A stretch of 64,000 nt of DNA from Pseudoscleropodium purum (GCA_963969395.1 OZ017803.1:3348001-3412000), one strand, 5' to 3'; counted from the first letter of the stretch, positions 11,886 to 24,940 are shown. The notes: generated by a model from the letters alone, not told the origin. Numbers and translations: made by a program.

Positions 11886-14366
11886 TCTTTGTGTCATGAT
11901 CACTTTTAAAGCACGGGCACATGTAAAGCAGACTACTATATTGCCATTGCATTTGTTGGTATGTGCAAAGAACAACCAACGACTTCACCTACTTAGTATT
12001 ATTAAACATGTATTATTTACACTAAATAGTGAAACTAGGTTGTCCCACACTAATTTCTCGACATTCTTTACTGTATGTAGTGTTATTGTAGAAGGATGCA
12101 AGAATGTAAGAACTATGTGTTGAGGGATTGTTGATCATGGGTGCAAAATTCTCAAAGCATAAACACATGTATAAAATATACATCTAGTTGTCCATGAAGG
12201 TTCAATTCAATCATAAATTAACAAGAACATTTAAAACACATTGCATAAAGACTTTCAAATACGCAATTTGGTTTTCATTGTTTTCATTTTTTGTTTTTTG
12301 TTTTTCTCATTTTGAAACACGTGGACTAATTCCATTGAGTTTTTCAGTTTGTTTTGACACAAACGGACAAGCCTTTCATTGCAGACAAATGCACAAGTCA
12401 GTGCTTTGATTCCAAGAGCCTCCAGTGAAATGATCGAGTGTGCAAAGCTTTTACGGAAAAAGGGGGGTGTTGTGCAGCTTTCGGTTCAGTTCAGTTGCCT
12501 TGATGTTCAAGTTGCAACATATGATGATCATTTGAGGCAGAATGTGGGCATTTAATGGCCAGTTCAAAGCATCATCTTGGCCACACATGGGCACTTGAAC
12601 TTGACAACAAAATGGTGGGACAATCCAGTAATCTACAACTGAACCATTAAGACAGAATTCGTTTGAGAAAGCTTGTGCAACACCAGTGAACCGCAGCTGA
12701 TTTAATTATATCCTATTAAGAGTGTATGCCACTAATTTACGAAAGTTATGCTATTTTTAAATTATTTAGTAAGTGATTGAATATTATTGTATTATTTCAA
12801 TTTTCAAACCCCTCCCCCAAAAAACTATATGTGATGATACTAATTTTGCATTTTGCCCACCAAGAAAATAAATCAATGAATCTTTTTTTTTTACTTCAAG
12901 TATTGCGTGGATGTTTGACTATGAGTAACATGATGTGATAATAATTTCAAGCCCAAATAGGTCGAATGATATTGTAGCGTACTCCATAGAAAATTATAAC
13001 AACTTTAGGAGATTAGAACGAAAATTGTTTGTGAATTTTAATATATTTTTTCCTTCTCATTTTGAATTCATAACGTGAGTATAATTTATTATGATAGGAA
13101 GGCCTATAACTAGACAAGTAAGGTATATAGACTAATTCCATTATTAATTCCATTATTAAGTTGCATCAAATGTTTTTGGATCTTATTAGCAATTTTTAAA
13201 AATCCATAACATTTTGTTGTACACTTTTAGGATATCGTATAAATCAATTATGATTTTTCAAGTCCATCTTAGTAGATTTCTAAAACCATGCCCTAATTGT
13301 GATGCACATGGATTGAACATCTTGATTTGAGTATCTATTTATCTTTCAAGATTTTTTAGAACATGGTTCTAGGTAGGCACTTGGAAATGGGTATGTCTAC
13401 AATAAATATTACCAATAATCATCATTGTTGCATAGAAAAAAGCTTTAGAATGTGTTCCATCAAATGGTAGGAACTAGTAATAAATTTTCATTCTTTGTGC
13501 AAAATCATATTAAATTAACTCCTAGATGGATCAATAAATATTTGCCTTGGTAATGCTAAAGGTGTTTTATTGTATATGTAAAAATGCATGTACTTTGTGA
13601 ATTCTAAGATTGGGATGAGAATTTTTGTTCAATGATGTCAAAATCCCTCACAAAATAATTGTCATATTTTTTATAGCATTAATATGATTCTCTAGAAAAT
13701 GATTATAGTGCAAGTGAATAAAAAAAACAATTTACATACACATACAATCCATATTTTGAGTTGCCATATTTATTTTTCATATTTTGAGTTGTCATAGTTG
13801 GGGTTTTTTTTAAAATGTTAACATGGCACCATCCCATTGGCAACCCATCACCATTGCCTTTACAAGATGCAACTCATAACCTTTTTTCCTTTCAACTTGC
13901 TTCCTACACCCTTAGATCAAGATGTACAACCGATTATATCCGATAACCAATTTGTTGCTAGCACAGCTCATTGGTTATCTAATACATTTTTTTTTTTTCC
14001 TTATTTCGAGTTTTCATATTTTTTTTTCTTCCTTATTTTGTTGGTCTGCTATAATACAGCATTGCTTGAGGTTCATCCACCCAAAATTGAGCCTAGATCT
14101 TGAAAATCACAGAGTCAAAAGATGGTACTCCAAGTTATGTGAAAAAGGGCCATGCTGAAAGTGATTCAATGTACATTCAAAGTCTCCACACTTGTGATTG
14201 GAAACTAAGGTCATGATTTCAATTTTGTGAGGAGAGCAACCCCAAGCAAGTGAATATCACTTCATTCTGTGATCCTCAAAGCATCTTCTGATTTGGGTAT
14301 GATTAAGCCTTTATCATGGAAATGGCCTTGTATGCACAACTAAGTTGTTGCAAGGAAGGAGGTCCA

Positions 14367-14620
14367 TTAACCCTTGAGTGCCTAGCCCGTATTTGCTAAA
14401 ATCGAGACCCTTTTCAATTCATTCTAATCAAACTATCATGTAAAGTGAGATCTACATAAATTGACTTCACCAATTGGTATTGGAGATAGGCCTGTTCGAG
14501 CTATAGGGAAAGAAATACATGTTCTTTGACTGTACCATTGAAAAGATTATAATGGTCAAACAAAGAGATCTTTTAGTTTTGAGAGGCCATATTTGGGGCA
14601 CTGGGACGCTTAGGGCTTAA
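14367..14620. mobile_element. Possible short TTAA-flanked element
   Basis: TTAA at 14367-14370 is followed by CCCTTGAGTGCC. About 245 bases later GACGCTTAGGGC is followed by TTAA at 14617-14620. The ends pair imperfectly (roughly two thirds of 12 positions) and an extra C precedes the right TTAA. It is listed because the architecture matches 647-1290 and 19734-20901. It could be chance. Confidence 0.3.
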
Positions 14621-14658
14621 AGCACTCGACGGGTTCTAAAAGCATCCTCATCATGAAA

Positions 14659-14960
14659 TGTACATTGTTTGTACATTTTGTTTTCCCATTGTTTCAACAA
14701 TGTACAAATTGTGTATGTTTCAAGAGGTGGAGGTTTTTTGTGACCATTCTATTGCAACTTCAAAAAGTTTATAACTAACTGTGTGAGTAAAGTTCTCACA
14801 AATATGAAAGGACTTGAATTAGATTCCATTTGTCTTTTAAGGAAAATTTACTAAAAATAGTTTAAAAAGTTTGAGCTCTCCAAATTAATTTCTAACTCTT
14901 AAATAGGAGCAATATGAACCTTTTAGCTTATTTAATTTCCATATGTAATACCTAAAATGT
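14659..14960 (-). repeat. Dispersed repeat R1, inverted copy
   Basis: In reverse complement this matches 22728-22975, with the blocks GTGACCATT, TTCAACTT, AGATTCCATTTGTCTTTT and GGAAAATTTACT. The 5' part holds a short palindrome around TTTGTACATTTTG / CAATGTACAAA, also present in the copy at 30818-30870. Confidence 0.6.
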
Positions 14961-15574
14961 TCAAAGTTATGCATAACTTACATACTTTGAAGAAAAAGTT
15001 GTGTGGTACTAATGGCATTAGAATATTAAGTATATTCAAGGAAGTTATTGAAAATCTAATATTTGTGTATTCTATAAAGATAGAAAAATCCGGTAGTACA
15101 ATGCTATGATCCTTGAGCTTTTAGTAGAACCCTAAGGTATGTCAATGAGATCGAAAAGCCATTGTTGATTGTAAATAACAAATGTTGTAGCTTCCTGTTC
15201 ACTACGTCTTCACAAAGGAGAATGCCTATGACATAGTCTTTGGACACATGATTTGGATTCCAAATTGTTGTACAAAAGTGCTTTTACCAAAACTAAAGAT
15301 ATCTATTGTACTCTAGATATGGCAATAAAGATGGCATTTGTAATATGGCATATGACCATGCATAGCAAGCAAGTATATTATCAATGCCAATGAGGGCCTC
15401 AAGGGATCATGAAAATGTCTTTGTCTTATTTTAATGGCTATAGCCATCTAAAGGACAAAAGGGGATTTCATTGCAAAGGTTGTTTGGAGTAGGGGAGAGA
15501 AATCCAAAGCAAGGAGGTCAAGCCTCGATTCATTGCATAGATGCTACATGCAATGATATAACATGTATAATCCT

Positions 15575-15903
15575 AATCAATTTATGGCTTCTCAAAATCT
15601 ACATTGCAATTTTTTTAAATGAATTTTTAATGTGATTCCCCCATATCTAATGTATTTGAGGTTCATGGAGATGAGCCTCTAACACTAAAGAATCAAAATT
15701 TGTAATGTACACTTTTGCACAAATCTTCAATAGTTAAAATATAAACACTTATTTTCAAGATTGAATTTTTTATCTTTAAATAAACTTTAAAGGGCACTCT
15801 AGAAACTAAAACAAATTTTTAAAATAGCACTTTAGTAAGATCCATTATTTAACTTCAAAGTTGAGTCGACACCAAAATATGATACCTTGGAGACATTTCA
15901 GGG
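15575..15903 (-). repeat. Truncated copy of the 651-1286 TTAA element
   Basis: Same orientation as the full copy at 29715-30362, covering its right half. Shared blocks are AATTTATGGCTTCT, GAGGTTCATGG, TTTTGCACAAATCTT and ACTTCAAAGTT. It ends GACATTTCAGGG followed by an intact TTAA (15904-15907). The left half is missing; sequence before about 15565 is unrelated. Confidence 0.65.
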
Positions 15904-16360
15904 TTAAGTGTGCGAAATGAATGACAAGTAAGTTGTGCGCATTTAGTAAGGAAGGTAGAGTGCTCTAGAAGCAACCCTTGCTCTTAATAATAACTATCAA
16001 ACTAAGAGGTATATTTTGCTTTCTTCAATGTGAACAAATGTAGTGATTTCAAGAAGGGGGGATACTTTTAGTGACCATTATGTTTCAACTTCAAAAATTT
16101 ATAACTAATTCTACAAAGGTCCAAAAATTATGAAATGACTTCGGTAAGATGCCAATTCCATTTTCCTTTGGTACGAAAATTTTCTGGAATTTGTTTCAGG
16201 AGTTTAGTACAATTTGTAGAATTTGTAATCAGAGTCTGATTTTGATACAAAGTAAGTTAGCTTGGACCTCAAGGCGCTGAGTGACAGAGAAGTTTTCTCA
16301 TGCACAACTGCTTTAATTTTGTTGCAGAGCAGGGGTGATTCCAGCTGCTCAATGTGGTCA

Positions 16361-16514
16361 GGTACACTACCCCATTACAAACCAAATGGGAGAAAGTTCA
16401 AAGTGGGCAAAATTGTAATGGTGGTGTACAATTAAGTTTTGAAATGTAGACCACCGTCACAATTTTGTCCACAATGGGCTTGCTCCCATTCTATCCGTAA
16501 TGGAGTAGTTTACC
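16361..16514. mobile_element. Foldback (hairpin) element of about 154 bases
   Basis: The left arm starts GGTACACTACCCCATTAC. The right arm, in reverse complement, starts GGTAAACTACTCCATTAC. The arms continue to pair for about 65 bases with a short loop around 16430-16445; inner blocks are AAATGGGAG, GGGCAAAATTGT and GGTGGT. This near-complete palindrome is typical of a miniature inverted-repeat element. No clear target duplication is visible, and the right end lies directly against another candidate element starting at 16516. Confidence 0.65.
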
Positions 16515-16515
16515 T

Positions 16516-17462
16516 TACTCCTTTCGTTTTAAAATGATCGTCTGATTCTCGTTTATTTTTTTGACCCAAAATGATCTTCTAGTTGCTCCAAAAATCATTA
16601 TTTTTGTTTCTTGAAGATTCACAATTGGATAATAACTTCTTTAAAATACTTAGAAACATGATGAAATAATGTTATTTTTAGCCTTAACCTCTAAAAGACC
16701 ATTGTTCCTTTGGGGGATAAATTGGATTTTGGGCAAGTACATATGGTCTTCATTTTTGTCATGATTTTTGAAACTTTTTTTTTTATAGATAGAACAATTG
16801 ATTAGCTTCATGGAAATATAATCATTTGGATAAGTGATGTGAAGTTACGGACCATCTTGTTTTGGGGTAATGAGAGCATTTTCCTAAAAAAAACACTTTT
16901 GGGATTCATTTCTGAATGCAATTTTTACAATTTAAGGAAAAAGTTTCACATGGTTTAGTTTGCTTGCTAAAACAATCCTACCATTGTAATTAGTGCGTTT
17001 TAATTCCATATCAGAGATATTAATAATTTTGCTTCTATTTCATACCTACTTCTACATAACAATTTAAAAATAAATAAAAATTAAGTTTTTTAAATTTTGG
17101 TTCTTTCTTATATTCTCAACTCAATTTCCAACTATAAAGATTTAAACTTCAAAACTTTGTAGTGCAAAAAATTTAAGTCAAGAAGGTTCAGAGTCAAATA
17201 ATCTAGTCTTGCAATTTCTTTACTTTAAATATAAATATCTTGCAATATGTGTGGTCAAAATTTTTGAAATTTATTCCATACATTTTTATACTGATTTGGT
17301 GTAAGATCCTATGGTTAGATGTGCAAAAAAATTTAATTTTTTACTCTTTGCAATAGAAATGGCAATTTTGAGTATTTTTGGGCAAAAAAGGCTTTTATCC
17401 ATTTGGGATTAATCATGAACATTTTGTCTAATTGGAAGAGTATTTTTGAATGGAAGGAGTAA
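16516..17462. mobile_element. Possible Tc1/mariner (Stowaway-like) element
   Basis: TA (16516-16517) is followed by CTCCTTTCGTTTTAAAAT. The right end, read in reverse complement from 17460, is CTCCTTCCATTCAAAAAT followed outward by TA (17461-17462). Most terminal positions agree. Plant Stowaway elements typically have CTCC-rich ends, A-rich inner termini and TA duplications. The ~940-base interior includes an R2-type repeat (16880-17370) and no transposase frame, so it may be a composite of nested repeats. Confidence 0.4.
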
Positions 17463-19733
17463 ATGTTTATTCCTAATGGATTGGGGTATGTTTTAGAGGT
17501 TAGTATATTTTAGAGATAAATTGCAAAAGGGGGTATGTCTACACCTTGTAGAAGAATTTTGGAAAAAATTGCTCAAAATTGCTCAGCATTGTATGTAGGA
17601 ATCTAAATGAATTCTCAATAGTTGTGCCTTCAATTAATGAACATTTGGTCCCTTAGGAGTTACTTCCTAAGAAACTATAGCCCTTTTATAGTGAAGTTGA
17701 AATTCAAGGGGATACCTACAATCTCAATTTTGGGCATGATCTTTTAAAGATTGTTTTTAAGATAGGAAAGCAAACTAGCTAAATTATAAATTATAATCAT
17801 TATTTTAGTAGGTGTATGAAGCAAAAAATTATGCTACTTCAAGCTCTCAATGTCAATGTGTAAGCCTAAACAATTAAAAAGAATTCACAAGAACTCAAGA
17901 TAATTTTTAAATTAGTTTTTTATATAATGATGTTTTGTTTACATAGAAAGCTATAATTTAGATTTATCATGTGAAAATTAGGAAGACTCTTGTTTTGCAA
18001 GCAAACATAGCATTTTATTGGAAAGTTCACTAAAGGAATTTTTTTTAAACTCAATTTTCACAAGTTTTCAAGGAAAAGAAAAGGCTAAATGATTTACATT
18101 GCTTGCTAGAACAATTTCACTACTAAAATTGACATGCTACAATTCCATCTTAGAAATATTAACAATTTAGGCTTCTTTCAATCTTATATCTACTTCTATA
18201 TAGTAAATTTTTTAAGAATAAAATTGAAGTTTTATTTTTTAAATACTTTCCTCCCAATTCTCAACTCAATCCTTCAATATGAAAACTAAATTTAATCAAA
18301 AATTGAAGTGCAAGAATTTTGAGTTAAGAAAAATGAGTTTTGATAATTTAGTGTAGAAAGGTGCAAAAAAATGACATTTTTTTCACTTTAAGCTCTGATA
18401 TACTTTGCAATCTATGTAGGCAGAGTGTTTGAAAATTCTTCTACATATTCCTATATTTGTCTAGCTTGAGATCCTAACAATTGAATATGCAACAATAGCA
18501 ACTTCCTTTCATTTTACACTTCAAATTAGAAATAGGAGTCATAGAATTTTGAAGTTAATCACCAAAGGTCCGTGCATCACAAAAATGAATGCACATTGGT
18601 CAACTTTAATTATGATTTTTAAATATCCATTTTGGGTATTCGATTATTGAATTAAGAAAATGAATCTGGAGAAGTTTTGGTTTTATTTAATCTTAAATTT
18701 TTGAAAGAATAAAAACAATTAAAGAATTATTGCATTTGCAAGTTCCATGTATTAGATTTTGAATTACATAACATTGCATGTTTTTTTATATTGTATTTAT
18801 TCTTTCTATATTTTGTATATATTATAATCGATATAATTTGATTTCGTCCTTTTGCTTCATAAAATTCTAATTATCATATTTTTAATTCAAATTTATGAAA
18901 AGATCAACATTAATAAAAAAAAATCCAAATTTTTGTGAGTGAAAAATACCAAAGTTTTTAGATAAATTCATTGATAAATTATCACACCAATCTCTGTTGC
19001 TAATTGCACCTCTTCCAAAAAACTCAAATCAATTGGATTTTTTTGTAGTGTTCAATAATTTATTTCTACTTTTTGCCATAGATTATAACAATGACAAATT
19101 TTTACAAATAGAATAGAATTTTTTTAATAGCAATAGACAATACATGTCATTATGCACTAAAAATATAATATTGATATTTGACCATTTTGTAATAGATAAG
19201 GTCATTTAGGAATTAAACAACAACTTATTTTGTGGAATTACCATAAGTCAAGGAGCTCTAGACAAGAATACAAATATACATCCATTTTCTCATAGTCAAA
19301 GTTTATTTTTCAAGTGAATTTGCTCAAAAGAGAGACAATTTTTCTTAAATTATTTTCTTTGAGTGATATAAAGTAAGCCTACCTAATTGCCTTTGCCACC
19401 CATTGGTATCATCCACAAGATATTTCCATCATTACAATCTTTGCAACCCTTTAGCATCATAACAATGCACTTGGGAAGGAGACACATCAAGCTTATGGTT
19501 TAATATGGGTCTATCCATGCTTTACCAATTTAATTCCGACAAACTTTGAAAAATCACAATAAATTCATTTCTTGTCAGAACATCAAAATTCTGCTTGCAA
19601 ATGACTTCTTTCAAACTTTTCTATCTCTACAAAAATATACAAGTTGGCAAACAACTTCTCCAAGATATCTAGATAGCAAATTTTCTTGGTAATAGGCATG
19701 TATACCTTATTCCCCTTTTTCTCATAGAGGTCT

Positions 19734-20901
19734 TTAACCCTAGACCACCCAAGAGGACAAAAAGTGTCCTCTCATAGATTTAAGTCCTTAGTTGAAAGTG
19801 CTATAATTTTTGCATCTAATGTCTGAATTCAATAAAAACTTGTTGGAAAAGTTGTGCTCTATCTTCTAGTTTGTGTGGTAAAATTTTCAGATCAATCCAA
19901 GATGAATCAAGTTTCCGGAAGCCAATCAAAGTTTAGAAGTTCAATTTTGAGTTCACCAAATTGCATTTGATAGCTGCAACTTTGAGGGCTTGTATCTACT
20001 TCGTCAAATGTTTGTTTTCAATCAAATTTTTTGGGTTATGTTTTCCTTTTAGTCTAATTATTGTGGTAAATTTTCAGATCAATCCAAGATGAATCAAGTT
20101 TCTAGAAGCCAATTGAAGTTCACAAGTTCAATTTTGAGTTCACTAAATTGCATTTGACAGTTGCAACTTTGAGGGCTTATATCTACTTCATCAAATGTTT
20201 GCTTTCAATAAAATTTGTTGGGTTATGTTAAAATTTTAGTCTAGTTATTGTGGTAAAATTTTCATGTAAATCCAAGCTTCTTTGAATGTTTGGGAGCAAT
20301 TTGAAGTTCAAAATTCAGACATTTTTGGATCGTAGTGAACTTTGCCGGCTTGTTCTTTCTCTATATAATGTCCATTTCCAATGATTTTGTAGGTAAAGTT
20401 GCACATACTAGTTTAGTTTGTGTGACTAAAGTTTCACATCAATACAAGAAGTTATGAGTGGCTGAAAAGCATTTTAGTAGAAGGAGGTTTAGGTTCATAT
20501 GTGTCTTTGGTAACCTTTCTTGCTATTTTTTGACATTTCAAAGCCATTTTGCAAATACATTGAGTCAATTGAATGATATTTTTTTTCACCAATGTGTTTG
20601 TATATTGATTTTGAATCACTTCATAGTTTCAAATTTTTTCATTTGAGTAGGTTTAGAAATCGAATTTCACCTCCAAATGTGTTGCTAGGAAAATTTCAGC
20701 ATCTTTTTTTAACATTAAAACATTATAATCTTGTAATCCATGTGGTCAAATGACTCCAAATTTGACTTATGTTATCTAGAACATGTTCACTACAATACTG
20801 ATTGGTTGAGATTTCTATAACTTAGTGATATTTAGATTTATAGCACTTCAAAAACAATGATGTTTTTGAATCCAAAACAACCTTGGGCCTTCTAGGGTTA
20901 A
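19734..20901. mobile_element. Second TTAA-flanked element with CCCTAGA ends
   Basis: TTAA (19734-19737) is followed by CCCTAGACCACCCAAG. The other end, in reverse complement, is CCCTAGAAGGCCCAAG followed by TTAA (20898-20901). The ends therefore pair over about 16 bases with a few mismatches inside perfect TTAA flanks. The ~1160-base interior is non-coding and carries a 187-base internal tandem repeat. The architecture equals that of 647-1290 but the interior is different, so it is a separate family or subfamily. Confidence 0.6.
19887..20440 (+). repeat. Tandem repeat, about 187-base period, three units
   Basis: Units begin at 19887, 20074 and 20262, and a fourth very diverged start lies near 20436. 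The first two units are closely similar (TCAGATCAATCCAAGATGAA at both starts, then TTGCATTTGA and GCAACTTTGAGGGCTT). The third has drifted. The array lies inside the TTAA-flanked element at 19734-20901. Confidence 0.8.
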
Positions 20902-21860
20902 ATAATTTGCTTTTCTGGTGCAATTCCTTGGGATGGTAAAGCTCTTGGGAACAAATTTACACACTTTATGATAAAAAAATAATTTCTACATCAAATCTTT
21001 TGCATTTCTCATTCATGCTCGTATCTTAACCTTGGAATGCTTCAATGTCCAAAGTTTAGACGAAGAACAGATTGAAATTCAGTTTTCTTTCTCATTATTG
21101 CTTGGATGAAAGTCATCTAATTTGTGGAGATTCTTTATGAAGTTGTTGTCCTATCCAATGGTTGGATTTGGTGTTACTAGAGTTCATATTTTTCTAAAAT
21201 TACAAATGTGGAAGTGCATCAAGCCAAAAATTGCATTGATTTTAGTTCAAAATTGGATTTGCAAAAATGAGGTCATAGATTAAAAGAACCCAAAAATTTC
21301 AAAAAACCACCACATCAAAAGAACCTTGTTTCAAATCCATTCCAACAAGTTTTACTAAAAAAAATGATAATATTTTGCTTGTAATTGAATTTGGAAGGAA
21401 TTTAGAAATTTCTCTTTCAAAATTTAAAAAAATTTATTGATGATAGCAATAGTGAATCTAACCGTATGGATGGAATCTACAATTCAAAATCTACAACTCC
21501 TATTTGTATGTCAATCCCAAAATATTCTTCCAAATAGCACTTTATAATGATTTTTCCCAACTCGTGAATTTTGGAAAAGGATCCAGACGTTCAGGGGTTA
21601 AATGATAGTAAGCTTACATTCATGGCACCAGGTCGGTGACAATCATTTTCTGCAGGGTTTATGATATTATATGAAATTAAAAAAAAAAATACCTGCTTGT
21701 AATGCAAGGCAACAGTTGACATAAGTTAAGGTGACTGTATCCTTGTGGAACAAGGCTGAGCTTCCAGGCATGGTCAATTCCATAGGGAATTTTAAGGGCA
21801 AAACTTAAGTTAAATCCCTGGCAGATGGAGACCTCTTGTTGAGCTGTCCTTGCACCAACT

Positions 21861-22604
21861 TCCTGGTGACAATTTTATTAGAATCCTTCTTAAATCAATT
21901 TCTCTAAGTTACATGGGAAAAATATTTCCCTCAATACATCCATCCAGCAGCTATACTGAATTCTTTAAGTGCTAAAAAAATGGGTCCTGGTGACAATTTT
22001 ATTAAAATCCTTCTTAAATCAATTTCTCTAAGTTACATGGGAAAAATATTTCCCTCAATACATCCATCCAGCAGCTATACTGAATTCTTTAAGTGCTAAA
22101 AAAATGGGTCCTGGTGACAATTTTATTAAAATCCTTCTTAAATCAATTTCTCTAAGTTACACGGGAAAAATATTTCCCTCAATACATCCATCCAGCAGCT
22201 ATGCTGAATTCTTTAAGTGCTAAAAAATGGTTCCTAGTGACAATTTTATTAGAATCCTTCTTAAATCAATTTCTCTAAGTTACATGGGAAAAAATATTTC
22301 CCTCAATACATCCATCCAGCAGCTATGCTGAATTCCTTAAGTGCTAAAAAAATGGGTCCTGGTGACAATTTTATTAGAATCCTTCTTAAATCAATTTCTC
22401 TAAGTTACATGGGAAAAATATTTCCCTCAATACATCCATCCAGCAGCTATGCTGAATTCCTTAAGTGCTAAAAAAATGGGTCCTGGTGACAATTTTATTA
22501 GAATCCTTCTTAAATCAATTTCTCTAAGTTACATGGGAAAAATATTTCCCTCAATACATCCATCCAGCAGCTATGCTGAATTCCTTAAGTGCTAAAAAAT
22601 GGGT
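21861..22604 (+). repeat. Six-unit tandem array of a 124-base repeat
   Basis: Units start at 21861, 21985, 22109, 22232, 22357 and 22481 and differ by only a few substitutions and single A insertions or deletions. Each begins TCCT(G/A)GTGACAATTTTATT, passes through TTCTCTAAGTTACATGGG and CATCCATCCAGCAGCTAT, and ends AAGTGCTAAAAAAATGGG. There is no open frame or spacer, so it is an ordinary minisatellite-like expansion. The homologous place in the duplicate (26640-26660) has only the start of one unit. Confidence 0.97.
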
Positions 22605-22727
22605 CATCATCCCATAGAGCATCCGCAATCATGCTCCAAATCGGTGGTCTTGATGACTCTCCCTGAGCTTGCATGAGAAAAGGTCCCGAACGCAGGCAGG
22701 CCCTCGCAAGAGGTAAGGTACTGATAA

Positions 22728-22975
22728 TTTAAGTCTGCTCTGAAAGCAACCTTTTAAGAGCTGATTGCATCTTAGGGGGGAAGCTACACTCCTTGGAGCA
22801 ATTTCAGTAAATTTCAGGAGGAAATAAAATGGAATTGGCATCAAACCCAAGTTATTTCATGTATTTTGGACCTTCATAAAATTAGTTACAAATTTTTTAA
22901 GTTTAAACACGCAACGGTCATTAAAAGTGTCCCCCCCCACCTAAAATGTACATTGTTGGTGTATGGAAGAAAGTA
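22728..22975 (+). repeat. Dispersed repeat R1, copy in duplicated segment 1
   Basis: Closest to 26781-26965. Shared blocks are AAGAGCTGATTGCAT, GGGGGAAG, ACTCCT(T/C)GGA, GGCAT and CCCAAGTT. It is preceded by a GC-richer stretch (22617-22725: ATCCGCAATCATGCTCC, GGCAGGCCCT) that is also present at 26655-26780 but not at the other R1 copies. Confidence 0.7.
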
Positions 22976-24559
22976 AAATGTCCCTTAGTATGTGTTATTG
23001 ATGCTATTAATCTGGATCATTTTTTAATCAATGTTGGTGCAGTGAAGTCTGATGACGTTTTTTATATTTTATTCTGACAATATTCTACAATTCTACTCCA
23101 TGAAATTCTCAACAAGAAATTTGTTAGTAGTAGTTTTTGTACAATTGTAGATTGAATACATCATTACTCATTTTTTAGAGTAGGGGTGCTTTTAGAGCAC
23201 TCTACCTTAAAATTTGAGTGGACTTCATATACACAACCAAGGGCATGTAACAATCAAGTCTAAGTTTTATTTTATAGTACATCTCTACAATTAGAAATTA
23301 AAAATATCCCTTGATCCTTTAGGGGTAACCATATGAAAAAACTACTACCAAAAAGTGACCAATGAATGACTTTTCAAATCACTTTTGGTTCCTATGATGA
23401 AAAATGCACCTATTGGTTGAAAAAATAAATCATTTTTGAAAAGTACCTCAATGATAAACCTCATTCTCTTAAGGTTAAGTTACATGAGACATCTCTACAA
23501 ATGATCCTTTACATGTGATAACATTCTACGAAAAAATAGCAAGAAAATGGGAGAGTAATTTATACTCCAATCAATGGATGTGAAAAGAGACCCACTAATG
23601 GCATGAATAGGGTCTTATTCTTATCTATAGGGTTTTACATAAGTCCAAATGAGCATGTGCCTTAAGATAAAAAGGTGCAACAATACTCTAAAAGTTTCTT
23701 CATACACAAAGTTGCATATCAAAGTTTTGAATGTACCAATGGTGAACATGATACATTTAAAGCCCTAAGTATGTCAATTCAATTGTGAAAGATTCAAAAA
23801 TAATTAGCAAGAATCCAAAAAATATGAACTCACTAGAACTTAATGCTAGATCTATTTTATCAGAATTTCTTCAAGAATTTCTTTTTAAACTATTAAAAAG
23901 AATTTAGCTTCAATCATGTATTGTCATATATGATCACTTTTTAGGCTTTCTACCTTAGTATATTTTAATCTCTAATGGACCAATAGGAACGTACAAAGGT
24001 ATAATGATGATTGTGATCCATTGTCATTTTCTACTCACGTATTTAGATGTATATGTACAAACTCAACATCTAATCAAATGAACAACTTGGATCCTATGCA
24101 ATTTTGGATGTTTCAAGAATCATATTGATTGACCTAGAGAGCATTAGATTAGATTAGGAATTTAAGATGAGTCAGTGCATGTTTCATTCAATTCTATTAG
24201 AACTAAGTTGGCAATTTAAACATTTGAGATGATAAAACTTTGATAAGGATGCATGTCACTTGCTCATTCATCAAAGCATACGCTTTTTGTACACTCTATT
24301 TTTTACAAGATTGTCTCTCTTGTGGTTTTATTGAAGTTATAAGAGTGACTAAGTCCAATAGCACTATTGAACAAATATAGAAGAACAATAAGCCTCTTAT
24401 AATATGTAAAAATGATATATAACTTTATATATGTACAATACTTTATTGACTATGAATATCAAATTATTATCTACGTGTGTCTTAAGACAAGCTTTGAGTA
24501 TACACTTAATTTGAAGTTGGGCTAAGCTTATCTTATATCTATACTGTAACCATCAAAAA

Positions 24560-24940
24560 TTACTCTACCATGTGACAAGTGGTCTCATTAGGTGCGAAGG
24601 CCCAATAATCTTGCAAGTTCATGTGGCAAAGGGTTAGGCTCTTTGTCTCAACAAGCCACAAGAGATGTTCAAAAAATGCTACTTCACAAGCAATAATCAA
24701 GCCTCTATCATGCTTGCATCCAAACTCCTCGGTAGTCTTTACCAACAATATACAAAACACATTATGTTTGAGGATCTTGGCTTTGATGATAAATCGTTGT
24801 CTTTTATCACTAACATACACTACCAAGGATCCTTTACGAGCATTGCTTGGTACAATATTGTCATCTCCAAACTTGACATCCTCTTTGTGATGTACAATTT
24901 TGTGTTGTTACTTTTGCAATTGCTTGGCAAACTTCCCCAT
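24560..24940 (-). pseudogene. SAUR pseudogene 1 (nonsense at codon 11)
   Basis: A full-length relative of the intact SAUR at 33174-33554, also 381 bases. It starts ATG at 24940 (MGKFAKQLQK), but codon 11, TTA (Leu) in the intact copy, is TAA. The frame then stays open for the remaining 115 codons through the SAUR domain (KGSLVVYVSDKRQRF, then LIIACEVAFFEHLLWLVE) to a TAA at 24560. Other damage lies in the conserved entry motif: PSDVPKGS of the intact copy is PSNARKGS. A downstream re-start could give an 88-residue fragment, but it would lack the N-terminal part of the domain. It lies in duplicated segment 1. Confidence 0.88.

Larger units (their letters stand above)
11886..21840. other. Ten kilobases of AT-rich repeat-derived DNA without genes
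   Basis: No protein-coding exon is recognisable; long frames are low-complexity Phe/Tyr/Lys runs. The content is diverged repeats: R1 copies inverted at 14659-14960 and 16060-16215, the 15575-15903 fragment of the TTAA element, R2 copies at 16880-17370 and 17990-18540, and a 187-base tandem at 19887-20440. Bounded elements inside the stretch are listed separately. Poly-T and A/T homopolymer tracts are common. Confidence 0.6.

Noticed and set aside
21861..22604. Regular direct repeats that could suggest a CRISPR array
   Set aside because: The 124-base units are contiguous with no unique spacers, and the genome is a plant with introns.
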